This document shows, in pieces, positions 41,273-51,262 of a stretch of 64,000 nt of DNA. The notes under the pieces are model-generated. The model did not search any database, was not told the origin of the DNA, and worked only from the letters and a program-made list of their open reading frames with translations. The DNA is from Neoarius graeffei (lineage: Eukaryota; Chordata; Actinopteri; Siluriformes; Ariidae), in assembly GCF_027579695.1 (NCBI RefSeq), contig NC_083596.1, forward strand, positions 16,455,759 through 16,519,758. Direction: 5' to 3'. The first letter of the stretch is position 1, and each line of letters begins with the position of its first letter. A program made the translations under genes and the position numbers.

Positions 41273-42628
41273 AACATTCTGCAATTTTGAATGTGAGGCT
41301 GCATTTGCATATCCATGCACAATGATGCATTAAGTATACTAAGGCCTTTATCCAAATGGTCATATTATAGAGAAGACCTAAGCACTGACTACTGTTTTCT
41401 CTGCTCAAGAACATCGGACCCCATTAATGATTCAACCCACATACTTGACAGCACCATTAATTGTTTATTGGGTTATTTATTTTGGCCATGTTGTCTTGTT
41501 GATGCTAATATCAATATTCCTCACTGGTCCATTGCTTGGGTTACTCAAAGTTCTGCTTCGGGGCTAATCATTAATAGACATTGTTTGGCAGTATGCTTAG
41601 GAAACGCAGTCTTAATGTGTATTAATGACTTAACCCTTTGTCTGACTAAAAAGAAATCACTGTTATTTCGAGCATATTAAGGCAGGGAAAGAAGAGCTTT
41701 AAATGATGCATTAGAGATTATCATATAGAGCGAGGGTCTCAGCAGGAAGCAGAGAGTGGAGTGCGTGCGTGCGTGCGTGCGTGCGCGCGTACGTGTGTGT
41801 GTGTGTGCATACCCTCCAAGGAGTAATAAGGAATAATGAGTTTTCATGAAAGTGGAAGCCGAGCACATCCTAATACTGCTGCCATGTGTGTGGTTTTATG
41901 TTTTTGTGGTTGTGGGGGGTGTTGCGATGTGGGTCTGGCAGTGTTGTTTTTATGGTTGCAGGAGCAGTAACGGGTGGGGCGGCGCCAACCTCTTTTTTTT
42001 TTTCTTTTTTTGATACAATAGCATATTGTTTTCAGAGCCTGAATACTGACACGAATCCAGTGCAGATCTTTTAATAAATGTGAAGAACTGATAGTGTTGT
42101 TGGGGTGCCAATATTTTTTCATCTCATGATAAAATAGTGGTCCTAACGTAGCTAATTGACAGTGCGTAAAAAATCCAAACTCATCAGGGAAGATCAGACG
42201 TTAATGGCATGTTGGTATGAACCAGTACTGATGTTTAATATCAGATTGGTGGCGTTTCTACTGACATGTTGATGTGAATGTGTGCTAAAAGGAAAACGTC
42301 ACCCTGAAACACATTAAATTTGTTGATATTGAAATATATAGTGGTAATGTGTTGGTTGGTGCTGTATTTTTGTTATCTCTGGTTATCTGGGTCTCTGTGA
42401 TCACACTGGGACATTGCTAGCATAAGGTCAGTGGCATTCAATAGGAGAAAAAAAAAACAGTAATCTTAAATATAAGGCATAACAGTCAAGTTTTGAAGCC
42501 AGAGCTTCTTTCTCATTCCCCATTTTCCCATGACTTTCTATGTCATATTAATGAGAAATCAAACAGAAAACAAGAAATGGAGACAGTAATCTACAAGGTT
42601 CCAGATTTGACTATTCAGATATTTGTTT
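41273..42628. other. Unique stretch with a (GCGT)n array
   Basis: GCGT/GTGT array at about 41763-41806, (T)n near 41990-42010. No convincing exon or element end seen. Confidence 0.3.
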
Positions 42629-42734
42629 ATTGGGCAAATATTCTTCTTCTTCTTCTTTTGGCTGCTCCCATTAGGGGTCGCCACAGTGGATCTTGTTTCC
42701 GCATATTTGATTCGGCGTACATTTTACACCAGAT

Positions 42735-43056
42735 GACCACAAGCTGGCCTAGTGGTTAGCGTGTCCGCCTCTCGATCAGGAGATCGCGAGTTCTACTTGC
42801 GGTTGGGTCATACCAAAGACCATCAAAAAAATGGTACCTACGGTACCGCCATCTGGCAAGGCACACTGCAATACAGATGCGAGTGGGGAGTCAAACTCTC
42901 GCCGTTACCAGAAGACTAGCCTGTAACCTGTATAGGTGAGAGGCTGAAGGCTACGGAAACAGAGCTCAGCACCGCCCAATGCGCCTTAACGGCCTGGTTA
43001 GTACTGGGATGGGAGACTGCCTGGAAATACCAGGGCATGGCACGGGAAGGACTTAG
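42735..43056 (+). mobile_element. SINE-C: tRNA-like head joined to a 5S-rRNA-like 3' part
   Basis: TTACACCAGAT flanks both sides (42724-42734, 43057-43067). The head GCTGGCCTAGTGG contains an A-box match (TGGCCTAGTGG) and a weak B box near GAGTTCTACTT. The 3' part GGCCTGGTTAGTACTGGGAT, then GGGAGACTGCCTGGAAATAC, matches the 3' half of vertebrate 5S rRNA. It has no obvious simple-sequence tail. Confidence 0.8.
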
Positions 43057-43166
43057 TTACACCAGATACCCTTCCTGACGCAAGCCTCCCCAGTCTATCC
43101 GGGCTTGAGACTGGCACTAAGTATGCACTAGCTTGTGTAACCCCAGTGGCTGGGTATTTTACCTAA

Positions 43167-44238
43167 AGGCCCGGTCCCACTGCACTTACGGATGCAAAGA
43201 GGATGTAAAACGTAAAAAAATCTTTGCCATCCGTTGGAAAACGCTATGCATCCATTGTGTACTCATTGCATACGTGCTTCATACGCTCTATCCATTGAGC
43301 ATCCGTCCACTGTGATTTCATCCGCGCAAAAAGTTTTGAGCTGCACAAAAATTTTAGAACGGATGAACTTTCCGCCGTGTACGATGTAAATCCGCGACAT
43401 ATACGAGCAACAAACGTTCTATGTCCGTTATCATCCGTTAAACGTCTGCTGTATCCTCTCTGCATCCTCTGGGCATCCTCGCAACTCACATCCGCTGCAG
43501 CTGAAAACGGAAAGAGGGAGGAAAGATAAGGTACATGAAACGTCTATTCATCATTAGTAGCACGGAAATAGAAAGGATGTAAGCGTATGCATCTCGTATA
43601 TAAAGTATTCAAAACGGACAAAGCGTTTATATCTGGGATGTATCTCGTATATTTAGGATGTCTGGAGTATGTCTAGAGTATGTAGAAGGACACCTAGCGG
43701 ACAATCGATATTTTGTATAAAAAGGGGGAGAAAATCATCTAGTAGTAGAGATGTATCGATGTAGCCGCCAGCACGTCTTTCCGCTTTATGCTGACGGCGT
43801 GCGTGCTGCATCCCTTTATATCCGCGGAGCAGACGCAATTCATACCCCCTGCATGCGCAGTGAACAGTCTGCATCCGATATACATCCGCGCAACATCCCC
43901 TTTGTTTCCGTTAGGTGTACGTGATGCATCCCCTTCATCCGCTATGCATCCGCTCTTTCTGCTATGCGTCCGCTTCTCAGTTATCACCGTTAACCCCTTC
44001 GGAGCTGTCATCCACTTCCATCCGCTTTCATCCACTAGGCTTCCTATGAACATGCGTTTAACATCCCCGCTATATACTACCCACGTCCGTTCTTTTCCGT
44101 TCTGTTTTCGCAAATTTTCACAAATTTTGTCCATTTCTGGAGCGGATGAAAACGGATAGAGCCACCCCCGAAATTTTGCTCGTCCGCTGTGTCCTTTTTG
44201 CATACGTTTTGTGTCCATCAGCCAGTGGGACCGGGCCT
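43167..44238. mobile_element. PIF/Harbinger-like element rich in GCATCCG words
   Basis: Ends AGGCCCGGTCCCACTG and CAGTGGGACCGGGCCT are perfect inverted copies with TAA on both sides (43164-43166, 44239-44241). The interior is packed with GCATCCG/CGGATGC words in both orientations, so long frames (minus 43739-44218, plus 43788-44159) probably arise from the repeats. No transposase recognised. Confidence 0.8.
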
Positions 44239-44529
44239 TAATCTACATGTCTTTGAGCTGTGGGCGAAACCGAAGCACCTGGAGGAAACCCGCACAGACA
44301 CGGGGAGAACATGCAAACTCCACACAGACAGGCCCCCGTTGGCCATGAGGTTGGAACCCTGAACCTTCTTGCTGTGAGGCGACAGTGCTAACCACTACGT
44401 CACCGTACTGCCATTGGGCAGGTACTCGTTTTTCACTTTTGGGATTTGAGTATTCAGTGTGTGTTTTTGCTAAATGTAGGCTATCAGTAAAGGCAACTGC
44501 AAAATCCATTTTGTCAGGATGATATTGTA

Positions 44530-45000
44530 ATTAGTTAGCTCTTCAAGCCCTGGGATGGACAAAAGGCCACAAGTTCTCTCCATTTTTCTCTGTTGGCTAC
44601 AAAAGACTATATTGAACTCCACTGAATGTTATGTCTGTTGAGATTTTCTTCAAATGTGGCTCTCTATGTCTTTATTTTGGACGTCCTCTCGGGCATTTTC
44701 CACCTCTTGGAGTCCAGACGAGTGCAGTTTTCAGTGCTGTCTGGAAGTCTTAAAATATGGCCAGCAAAGCATAGTCTCCGTTCTGTCACAATGTCATACA
44801 AGTCCCTTGTGTTTGTGCGCCTAAGAACTACTTCATTGGTGATGTGGTTTGTCCAGTGTATACCTAGAATTTTTCAAAGGCACCTTCCATGAAACACATT
44901 TCACTTCTGAACCATTTTCGCTGTCATTTTCCAAGTTTCACCAGCATAGATTGCTATAGATATGACTATTGCAAGATATATTTTGTCGGGACATTCTTGT
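44530..45000 (-). pseudogene. LINE reverse transcriptase C-terminal fragment
   Basis: Minus-strand patches in shifting frames read IAIYAGETWKMTAKMV, LGIHWTNHITNEVVLRRTN, TRDLYDIVTERRLCFAGHIL and RLPDSTEN. The pattern W-x-D/N-H/R-(I/V)-T-N-E-x-V-L-R-R followed by R-R-L-x-F-x-G-H-(I/V)-L-R is the segment after the reverse transcriptase thumb in RTE- and CR1-like LINEs. Stops and frameshifts show an old copy. Boundaries are approximate, and neither the catalytic FADD motif nor a 3' tail is seen. Confidence 0.6.
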
Positions 45001-45136
45001 ACTATATGTATAATTTTTAAAACGTGAAAAAAATATATATATATATACCATCTCAGTTTGGGCGCCTGACATCCCTCTCACTCACAGCAGTGAACCTCAC
45101 GCTTCAGTTCACCTTGGCCATTAAAGGAATGACAAA

Positions 45137-45275
45137 ATGCCGAAGAGCTCAGCTGTGTGGCAGCACTTTCAATTGAGCAATGACAAGACAAAGGCAGTGT
45201 GCCAAATATGCAATTTGAAACTGGCCTGCCACGGTGGCCTACCACAACAAGCATGAAAAATCACCTGAATGCTGG
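45137..45275 (+). pseudogene. BED zinc finger of a hAT transposase, fragment
   Basis: ATG 45137 opens MPKSSAVWQHFQLSNDK, then AVCQICNLKLACHGGL and, after a frame break, SMKNHLNA. This is a BED finger (C-x2-C ... H-x-x-x-H region) as in ZBED/hAT N-termini. No inverted ends found around it; the flanking ATATATATA at about 45033-45046 may mark an edge. Confidence 0.5.
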
Positions 45276-45389
45276 AAGTAGTAGGCTATTGTTTGACGGT
45301 GTATGAAAACAAGACCATACTAGCTAGCAACCTTAGCTTAGTTAATGCCTGTTACCTGCTTGACCTTCCAAGATATTCGAAGGTATATA

Positions 45390-45897
45390 GTGCTGTGCAA
45401 AAGTCTTAGGTACATGTAAAGAAATGCTGTTGACCAAAAATGGCTTAAAAATAATGAAATGAAATGTTTCAACGTTAAAAAAAAATGCTATAAACATGTA
45501 AAATAAACTCTAAAATGTTTTTGTACTGGCTCAATAAAGCCTAGGTCACAACCGGACGTACGATTTTTTGGCCGTGCGATTTTTGGCGTTTCCCAAATCG
45601 CTGCGTTTTTTTTGTTCGTGGAGAAAGACTCACGTTGGCCGCAAGTTTGTCTTGCAACCTGAAAAAAACGTAAGCGCCCGTAGAGTTTGTTTGACATGAC
45701 AAAGAACCTCTGAGGCCAGTCTACGGCTCAAAAATCAGCACGTCACACGCGCACCCTCCGTGCGTTTCTTGCGTTTTTTGCACGTAGACCGGCCGTAGGA
45801 GCACGTACGGCCGATTGTGACCTAGGCTTAATGTAGAAGTCATAAAATAGAAATCTATAACGAAGTTTGTATGGAAAATGTCCAGAGACTTTTACAC
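45390..45897. mobile_element. Tc1/mariner-like MITE, copy 2, split by a 291-bp MITE
   Basis: Begins GTGCTGTGCAAAAGTCTTAG and ends near GAGACTTTTACAC, an imperfect inverted pair. Matches copy 1 at 870-1401. No coding. Confidence 0.65.
45538..45828. mobile_element. 291-bp PIF/Harbinger-type MITE, copy 2
   Basis: AGCCTAGGTCACAACCGG and GATTGTGACCTAGGCT ends, TAA duplication (45535-45537, 45829-45831). The paralogous empty site CTCGATAATGTAGAAG at about 1312-1327 confirms the insertion. Same length as copy 1. Confidence 0.9.
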
Positions 45898-46080
45898 CAG
45901 AGACTCAGTTCAGCTAGTGATATGATTTCGACACCACTGAAGACTGTGTTAATCAGTATTTATAACGATTAATATGCATAAGTCATTCAGGGTGGATTCT
46001 TTCTTTAATAAAATATAATGCCAGAAATACCTAACAAAGCATTATGTTATGTTATATTTGTATGTTATAATATCAATGGT

Positions 46081-46194
46081 ACCTGGCGACTTGTCCAGGG
46101 TGTACCCCGCCTTTCGCCCGTAGTCAGCTGGGATAGGCTCCAGCTTGCCTGCGACCCTGTAGAAGGATAAAGCGGCTAGAGATGATGAGATGAG
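46081..46194 (+). mobile_element. 5'-truncated SINE-A with 14-bp target duplication
   Basis: ATAATATCAATGGT flanks both sides (46067-46080, 46195-46208). The insert starts inside the type 1 tail (CCTGGCGACTTGTCC) and ends GATGATGAGATGAG. Head and promoter are absent, so it is dead on arrival. Confidence 0.9.
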
Positions 46195-46208
46195 ATAATA
46201 TCAATGGT

Positions 46209-46790
46209 TATTAGCTCATCCAGCCAACAGGCGATAAGCTAATACCATCATGTTTTGTCCGTCATCCATTGTCCGTCTGGCGTCACCCACATTTCACGAA
46301 AATCGCTTCTTCTCTATCAATTCTTCACCGATTTTTATTATTTTTGGCAGGAAGGTAGGTCTGCCTGGGGTGCATATAGCTTCTACCCAAATCTGCATAA
46401 TTGCAATTAATAATGAAGATATGGAGTAATTAAGCCCTAACGAGCAGTTTCCACACAAATCACTTCTTCTCCCTCAATTCTTCACCGATTTTGATTCTTT
46501 CTGGCATGAAGGTAGGGGTACCTAGGGTGCATATAACTTCTACCCAGATTTGCTTAATTACAATTATTAATGAAGTTATGGGCTAATTAAGCCTTAATGA
46601 GCAGTTCAACAAAAATCGCTTCTTCTTGGTCAATTCCAAGAGTTTTGGATTCTTTCTGGCAAATAGGTCGGTATTCCTAGGGTGGATATATCTTCTATAT
46701 ATAGCTTGTATATAGTGTATATAGCTTGCAACATTTATTGCGTAAGGTGGCCCACTTTAGATCGTTCCTTCTGGACTAGTGAGCTACGCC
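46209..46790. repeat. Repeat with TTCTTCACCGATTTT units
   Basis: Two or three diverged units of about 150-180 bp each contain ATCGCTTCTTCT, TTCACCGATTTT and GGTGCATATA. The right edge is near CATTGACGGTCCCG. A common type of fish interspersed repeat; family not assigned. Confidence 0.45.
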
Positions 46791-47869
46791 GTCATTGACG
46801 GTCCCGTTGATTATTTTAAATATATAAATGAGATTTTTAAAAAAAGTTCCGCTCTAATCCCTGAGTGTACGTGCTCCTTTATAATTATGACGTCTTGCTA
46901 CTCTGAAGCTATTTTTATTACAGTATGCCCAATGTGAAGAAGACTAATATTTCATCAACTAAAACTCTGCAGTGCTAAATCTCTGCCAAGACTATACTTA
47001 AAATAATGAAACCCGCAAAGCTGGAAGACCGACACCACTCCTGCGAAAGAAAAGATCACAAGGGTAAATTCACTGTTTCTTTGCAGTTTGCACACCTAAT
47101 GAGCAGAGTTTGTACAGTGAAATATAAACGTGTGTGTGTTGTGATGAAATGGGGATTATACGAGTTATTATAAGGGCTCTGAAGTTTGTTTACGGACAGT
47201 GAGAAGGATCAAAACATCTCAGGCTCTGTCTCAGGAACGCAGATATGTGTCTTTGTCTTTGTTTCAAATTTTGTGGCAGATTATTGCAATTCTCTCTGTA
47301 CCCCCTGTGTTCTTTTGTCTTTTATCTTCTCTTGCTAGTCTCTCTTTTTTTTTCTTTTTAGTGCGGATATGCACTCAAAAACTTTTCTCTCAATGCTTCT
47401 TCTTTATTATGTTGGCTGCTTTCAGACTATGAAGGAATTATACTTTTATGAGTCGGTGAATATTATTCCCTGTTCTCATCTGGGTTATTAAATGGTGAAG
47501 CTATTTTATTGGCTTTATTTCTTTTTTTTATATTCGATTGAGCCCTGATAGAACCGTTACTGTGCGAAGATAATGAAGCTAGCTCACACTGTCGGATAGC
47601 AGATAAAGCCCCAAGTGATGTTTATCATACCTTAAATTCTGTCTTTGGAGCATTTTGAATTTTTCTCTGGCGTAAATAGACAAGGCCTGAAACGGTCATA
47701 TAGTAATACAGTAAAGACTCTTGCACACCAAAACAGATGCCTTTTATTAATTTAAGGGATGGCAATGACTAATACTTGGAAGGAAAAAGGGATAAAAAGG
47801 AAAAAAAAAGTCAATAGTGAAATGCAGGTACAAAAGCAAGTTTGTTTAAATGTACCAGAAGGACACTCG
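46791..47869. other. AT-rich stretch, no supported gene
   Basis: Several pyrimidine-rich runs (about 47330-47360 and 47515-47530). No exon or element boundary recognised. Confidence 0.3.
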
Positions 47870-48060
47870 ATAAAGTGCATACTTCCACCAAAGCCACATA
47901 TTCAGATTTGCATCAAAATCTAATCAATGGTTCCTTGGCCCATGGCCCACCTTTCCTCCAAATTTAATCAAAATCCATTCAGTACTTTTTGAGTTACGTT
48001 GGGAACAGACAAACAAATGGAGGTGAAAACATAACCTCTTCCAACCAAGTTGACGAAGAT
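47870..48060. repeat. Repeat with TTCCTTGGCCCATGGC core
   Basis: TCAAAATCTAATCAATGGTT, CCTTGGCCCATGGCC and GGGAACAGACAAACAAATGG recur at 53080-53275. Probably a LINE or SINE 3' fragment. Confidence 0.5.
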
Positions 48061-48117
48061 AATAAACATTGTTATGCTGAAGCATTTACCACTGCTAGAT
48101 TGACGAAATACAGTATA

Positions 48118-48649
48118 TACACTACCGTTCAAAAGTTTGGGGTCACCCAGACAATTTTGTGTTTTCCATGAAAAGTCACACTTTTATTTACCACCATAAG
48201 TTGTAAAATGAATAGAAAATATAGTCAAGACATTTTTCTGGCCATTTTGAGCATTTAATCGACCCCACAAATGTGATGCTCCAGAAACTCAATCTGCTCA
48301 AAGGAAGGTCAGTTTTATAGCTTCTCTAAAGAGCTCAACTGTTTTCAGCTGTGCTAACATGATTGTACAAGGGTTTTCTAATCATCCATTAGCCTTCTGA
48401 GGCAATGAGCAAACACATTGTATCATTAGAACACTGGAGTGAGAGTTGCTGGAAATGGGCCTCTATACACCTATGGAGATATTGCACCAAAAACCAGACA
48501 TTTGCAGCTAGAATAGTCATTTACCACATTAGCAATGTATAGAGTGGATTTCTGATTAGTTTAAAGTGATCTTCATTGAAAAGAACAGTGCTTTTCTTTC
48601 AAAAATAAGGACATTTCAAAGTGACCCCAAACTTTTGAACGGTAGTGTA
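48118..48649. mobile_element. Tc1/mariner-type MITE
   Basis: TACACTACCGTTCAAAAGTT at the left and AACTTTTGAACGGTAGTGTA at the right are perfect inverted ends, TA at both. I recognise these ends from many fish genomes. No transposase. Confidence 0.85.
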
Positions 48650-48652
48650 CCT

Positions 48653-48789
48653 CTGTGGCAGCGGGGGCGTGGCCGAGCGTCAGTCTGTGAATGGAGGGTG
48701 GAGTCAGGGAAGGTGAGTGGTCGTGTCACTACACCTGACTCTGCCCTCCATTCACAGACTGACGCTCGGCCACACCCCTGCTGCCACAA
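48653..48789. repeat. Near-perfect hairpin, about 55-bp arms
   Basis: TGTGGCAGCGGGGGCGTGGC...GACTGACGCTCGGCC forms inverted arms around a short loop (GTGAGTGGTCGTGTCAC). Only a few mismatches per arm. It directly follows the MITE end. Confidence 0.8.
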
Positions 48790-48999
48790 TCTCATTTCTT
48801 CAAATGATTAAAAACCCTATTTTCTGCCTGATCACTATTGTGTGGGCATGTCAGATCACATAATGATTGACAGCCGTGTCTCCGCAGCAACATAAACAAC
48901 TCACCACAGTGAGCATGTAGGAATGCCAGAGCAGAGCTTCCATAGTCCTTTCACCTCGCCCGGGACGGAGTCCACCAGGGGACGAGGTATTGTTTTTGG
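48790..48999. other. No recognised feature
   Basis: Short unique stretch. Confidence 0.3.
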
Positions 49000-49790
49000 T
49001 AGGGTTTCTTTGTTAGCAACATTACAGGAAAACGGCTGGACCAATCTTCATGAAACTTTCAGGATAGCTGGGCATTGGTCTCCAATAGAACCGCCAACAT
49101 TTTGAGGGTCATCCGGTCAAGGTCACCAAAAAGGCAAAATTGTTTTTTCCGCGATATCTTCCATCATATTCATCATATTTACTTCAAACCAAATCCAAAA
49201 TGTTCATCTTTCAATTCTGCTTCCATTGATATGCGACATGATGGGGTATCTCTCATAGTTTTCTTAGCGGTTGGGGGTCAAATGTCAGGGGTCAAGGTCA
49301 TGGGCTTTCAGAGGCTCATAACTGGGAAAAGGTTCAAGATAGAGAGATACTTAATATTGTCGACATATAGGAAGTCACATATGGGCTTTCATTTGGCACC
49401 ATGACCTTTGACCTTGAGTGACCTTGAAAGGTCATATGCAGGGTCACAGATTTTCAGAGGCTCATAACTGTGAAACGGTTCAAGATAGACAGATACTTAA
49501 CATTATTGACATATATGGGCTTTCATTTGGCATTTTTGACCATTTGAGGACTTTTGACCATGAGTGACCTTGAAAGGTCAAACTCAAAGTCACGGGTTTT
49601 CAGAGGCTCATAACTTTAAAATGGTTAATGATAGACAGATGTTTACCATTATCAACATATAAGAAGTCCCATATGGGCTTTTAGTTGCCACCATGACCTT
49701 TGACCTTGAATGACCTTGAAATGTCAAACTGAAGGTCACGGCTTCATCTTGTAAGGTGAATAGGCCAGACTGCTGGGCGAGGTTTGTTTT
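49000..49790. repeat. Tandemly organised repeat with CAGAGGCTCATAACT units
   Basis: Three to four units of about 120-160 bp share TTTCAGAGGCTCATAACT, AAGATAGACAGATACTTA, ATATGGGCTTTCATTTGG and TGACCTTGAAAGGTCA. Starts GTTAGCAACATTACAGGAAA. Spacing varies, so it is not a simple satellite. Possibly part of a larger interspersed element. Confidence 0.55.
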
Positions 49791-49982
49791 GCCTGAAAAC
49801 ATTCGTTATATGCATGTTATGGACATTGTATGGCGTGTTGGTGCATTTTGTGCACATTTCTTATGCACACTTCTCTCATTTAACTAGCTACTTCTTTGCT
49901 TCGATTATTAACCATTTAGGATCATGAATATTTGCTGGTGATGCTTGGCGAGATCAGATGAACTTTGTTTTATTTTGCGGCT

Positions 49983-50177
49983 ATTACATTACATTAATGG
50001 CATTTAACAGTCGTTCTTATCCAGAGCGATGTACAACCTACCCAGAACAGCCTGAGGAGCAGTTGGGGGTTAGGTGCCTTGCTCAAGGGCACTTCAGCCA
50101 TTTCTGGTGGTTCAGGGAATTGAACTGGCAACCTTTTGGTTCCAAAACTGATTCTCTAGGCCATGGCTTCCCCATGT
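49983..50177 (-). mobile_element. SINE-B, minus orientation
   Basis: Tail (TTACATTACATTAATGGCAT) at left, body GCCTTGCTCAAGGGCACTTC, and a B-box region (GGTTGCCAGTTCAATTCC on the minus strand) at right. Head decayed. Confidence 0.7.
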
Positions 50178-50209
50178 TATAATGTCATGAGTGTTGATTA
50201 TACAAACAT

Positions 50210-50460
50210 AACTAGAAAAGCACTCGGAGAGCACAGACCTCCGCCAAGAATCCTTTAAAAAAATCCGGGATCCAGAAGGTGATCCGGATCACCGCCAAAA
50301 TTTAATGGATTGTTACTTGTGCCCAGTCACACCTCTGGAAAAAATTTCACAGCAATCCGTTCATAACTTTTTCCGTAATGTTGCTAACAGACAAACCAAC
50401 AAACAAACCAACGCTACCGAAAACATAACCTCCTTGGCGGAGGTAATAAACATTCTGTGT
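50210..50460. repeat. Repeat ending in GGCGGAGGTAATAA
   Basis: Contains CAGACCTCCGCCAAGAATCC, GATCCGGATCACCGCC, CAATCCGTTCATAACTTTTT and terminal TCCTTGGCGGAGGTAATAA, a widespread fish repeat that I take to be a LINE 3' end. Confidence 0.55.
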
Positions 50461-50939
50461 GTTAATGAGTGAGAACTAAACCCTACCTATCTTTTTACGT
50501 TTTTACAATACTAGGTGTAGATCATAATGATCTCAGTTCATTTCAGTTCTTTTCATAATGAAGAACTACTCACCATTACAACACGCAAACGGCTATTTGA
50601 ATTGTAGTTAACTAGATTCTGTTTTAGTCATGCTCAGACACCAAGAGGCTGAGTTAGCAGGAAAGAAGTCACTTTAGTTTGGGATTCTGGAAGGTCCATC
50701 AAACAGACACATACCGGAGGAGGTATAAAGACACTGCATGAACCACACACAGCATCTGTCACAGTACCAAATGGCTGTGTGATCAAGGTGACCCAAAAGT
50801 TCAGTAATTCGTATTGTCCAGGTAAGGAAAATGTTCCTGAGGACCTCATGTCCTCATTGTCTACTAAAACAAAGTCCTTCTGGTGAAATCTGACCATTTT
50901 GGTAGCCCCCCCAATTTCAGTGTTCCAGTCAAAGTCAAA
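50461..50939. other. No recognised feature
   Basis: Unique-looking sequence; a minus-strand frame at 50634-50897 has no recognisable product. Confidence 0.3.
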
Positions 50940-51262
50940 GCCCTACCCGTGCCAGGACCTGGTCTTTGGAGGCAGTCTCCCATCCCAGTACTAACCAGGC
51001 CCTTAAGGTGCATTGGGTGGCACTGATCTGCGTTTCTCTAGCCCTCAGCCTCTCACCTATTACTGTACATAGCTAGGGTTACAGTGGGAAGCCAGTCCTC
51101 TGATAACTGCGAGAGTCTGCCTTCCTGCTCACATCTGTATAGGTTGTATTCAGTCACGTGACTTTTGCTTGAGAGTTTACTTCCGGTGAATAAAGTGGTG
51201 GTCAGACAAACCAATTTGGCGGCCGTTATGCAAAGACTAGTGAAACCATCTCCAACTATTTT

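Larger units (their letters stand above)
42637..44412 (-). mobile_element. SINE-A, tail type 2, split by two insertions
   Basis: ATTGGGCA flanks both ends (42629-42636, 44413-44420). Removing 42735-43056 plus one TTACACCAGAT, and 43167-44238 plus one TAA, gives a SINE that matches 19051-19372 along its length. From left to right on the plus strand: tail, GGGGTCGCCACAGTGGATC, SINE-C insert, TACCCTTCCTGACGC, GGCTGGGTATTTTAC, Harbinger insert, core, B box region and head (CACTACGTCACCGTACTGCC). Confidence 0.8.

Noticed and set aside
42980..43045. 5S rRNA-like sequence
   Set aside because: Only the 3' half is present, within a SINE flanked by an 11-bp duplication, so it is not a 5S gene.
43739..44218. 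159-codon minus-strand open frame, with a 123-codon plus-strand frame overlapping
   Set aside because: Both lie inside a Harbinger-type element made of repeated GCATCCG words. The frames follow from the word repetition and show no recognised domain.
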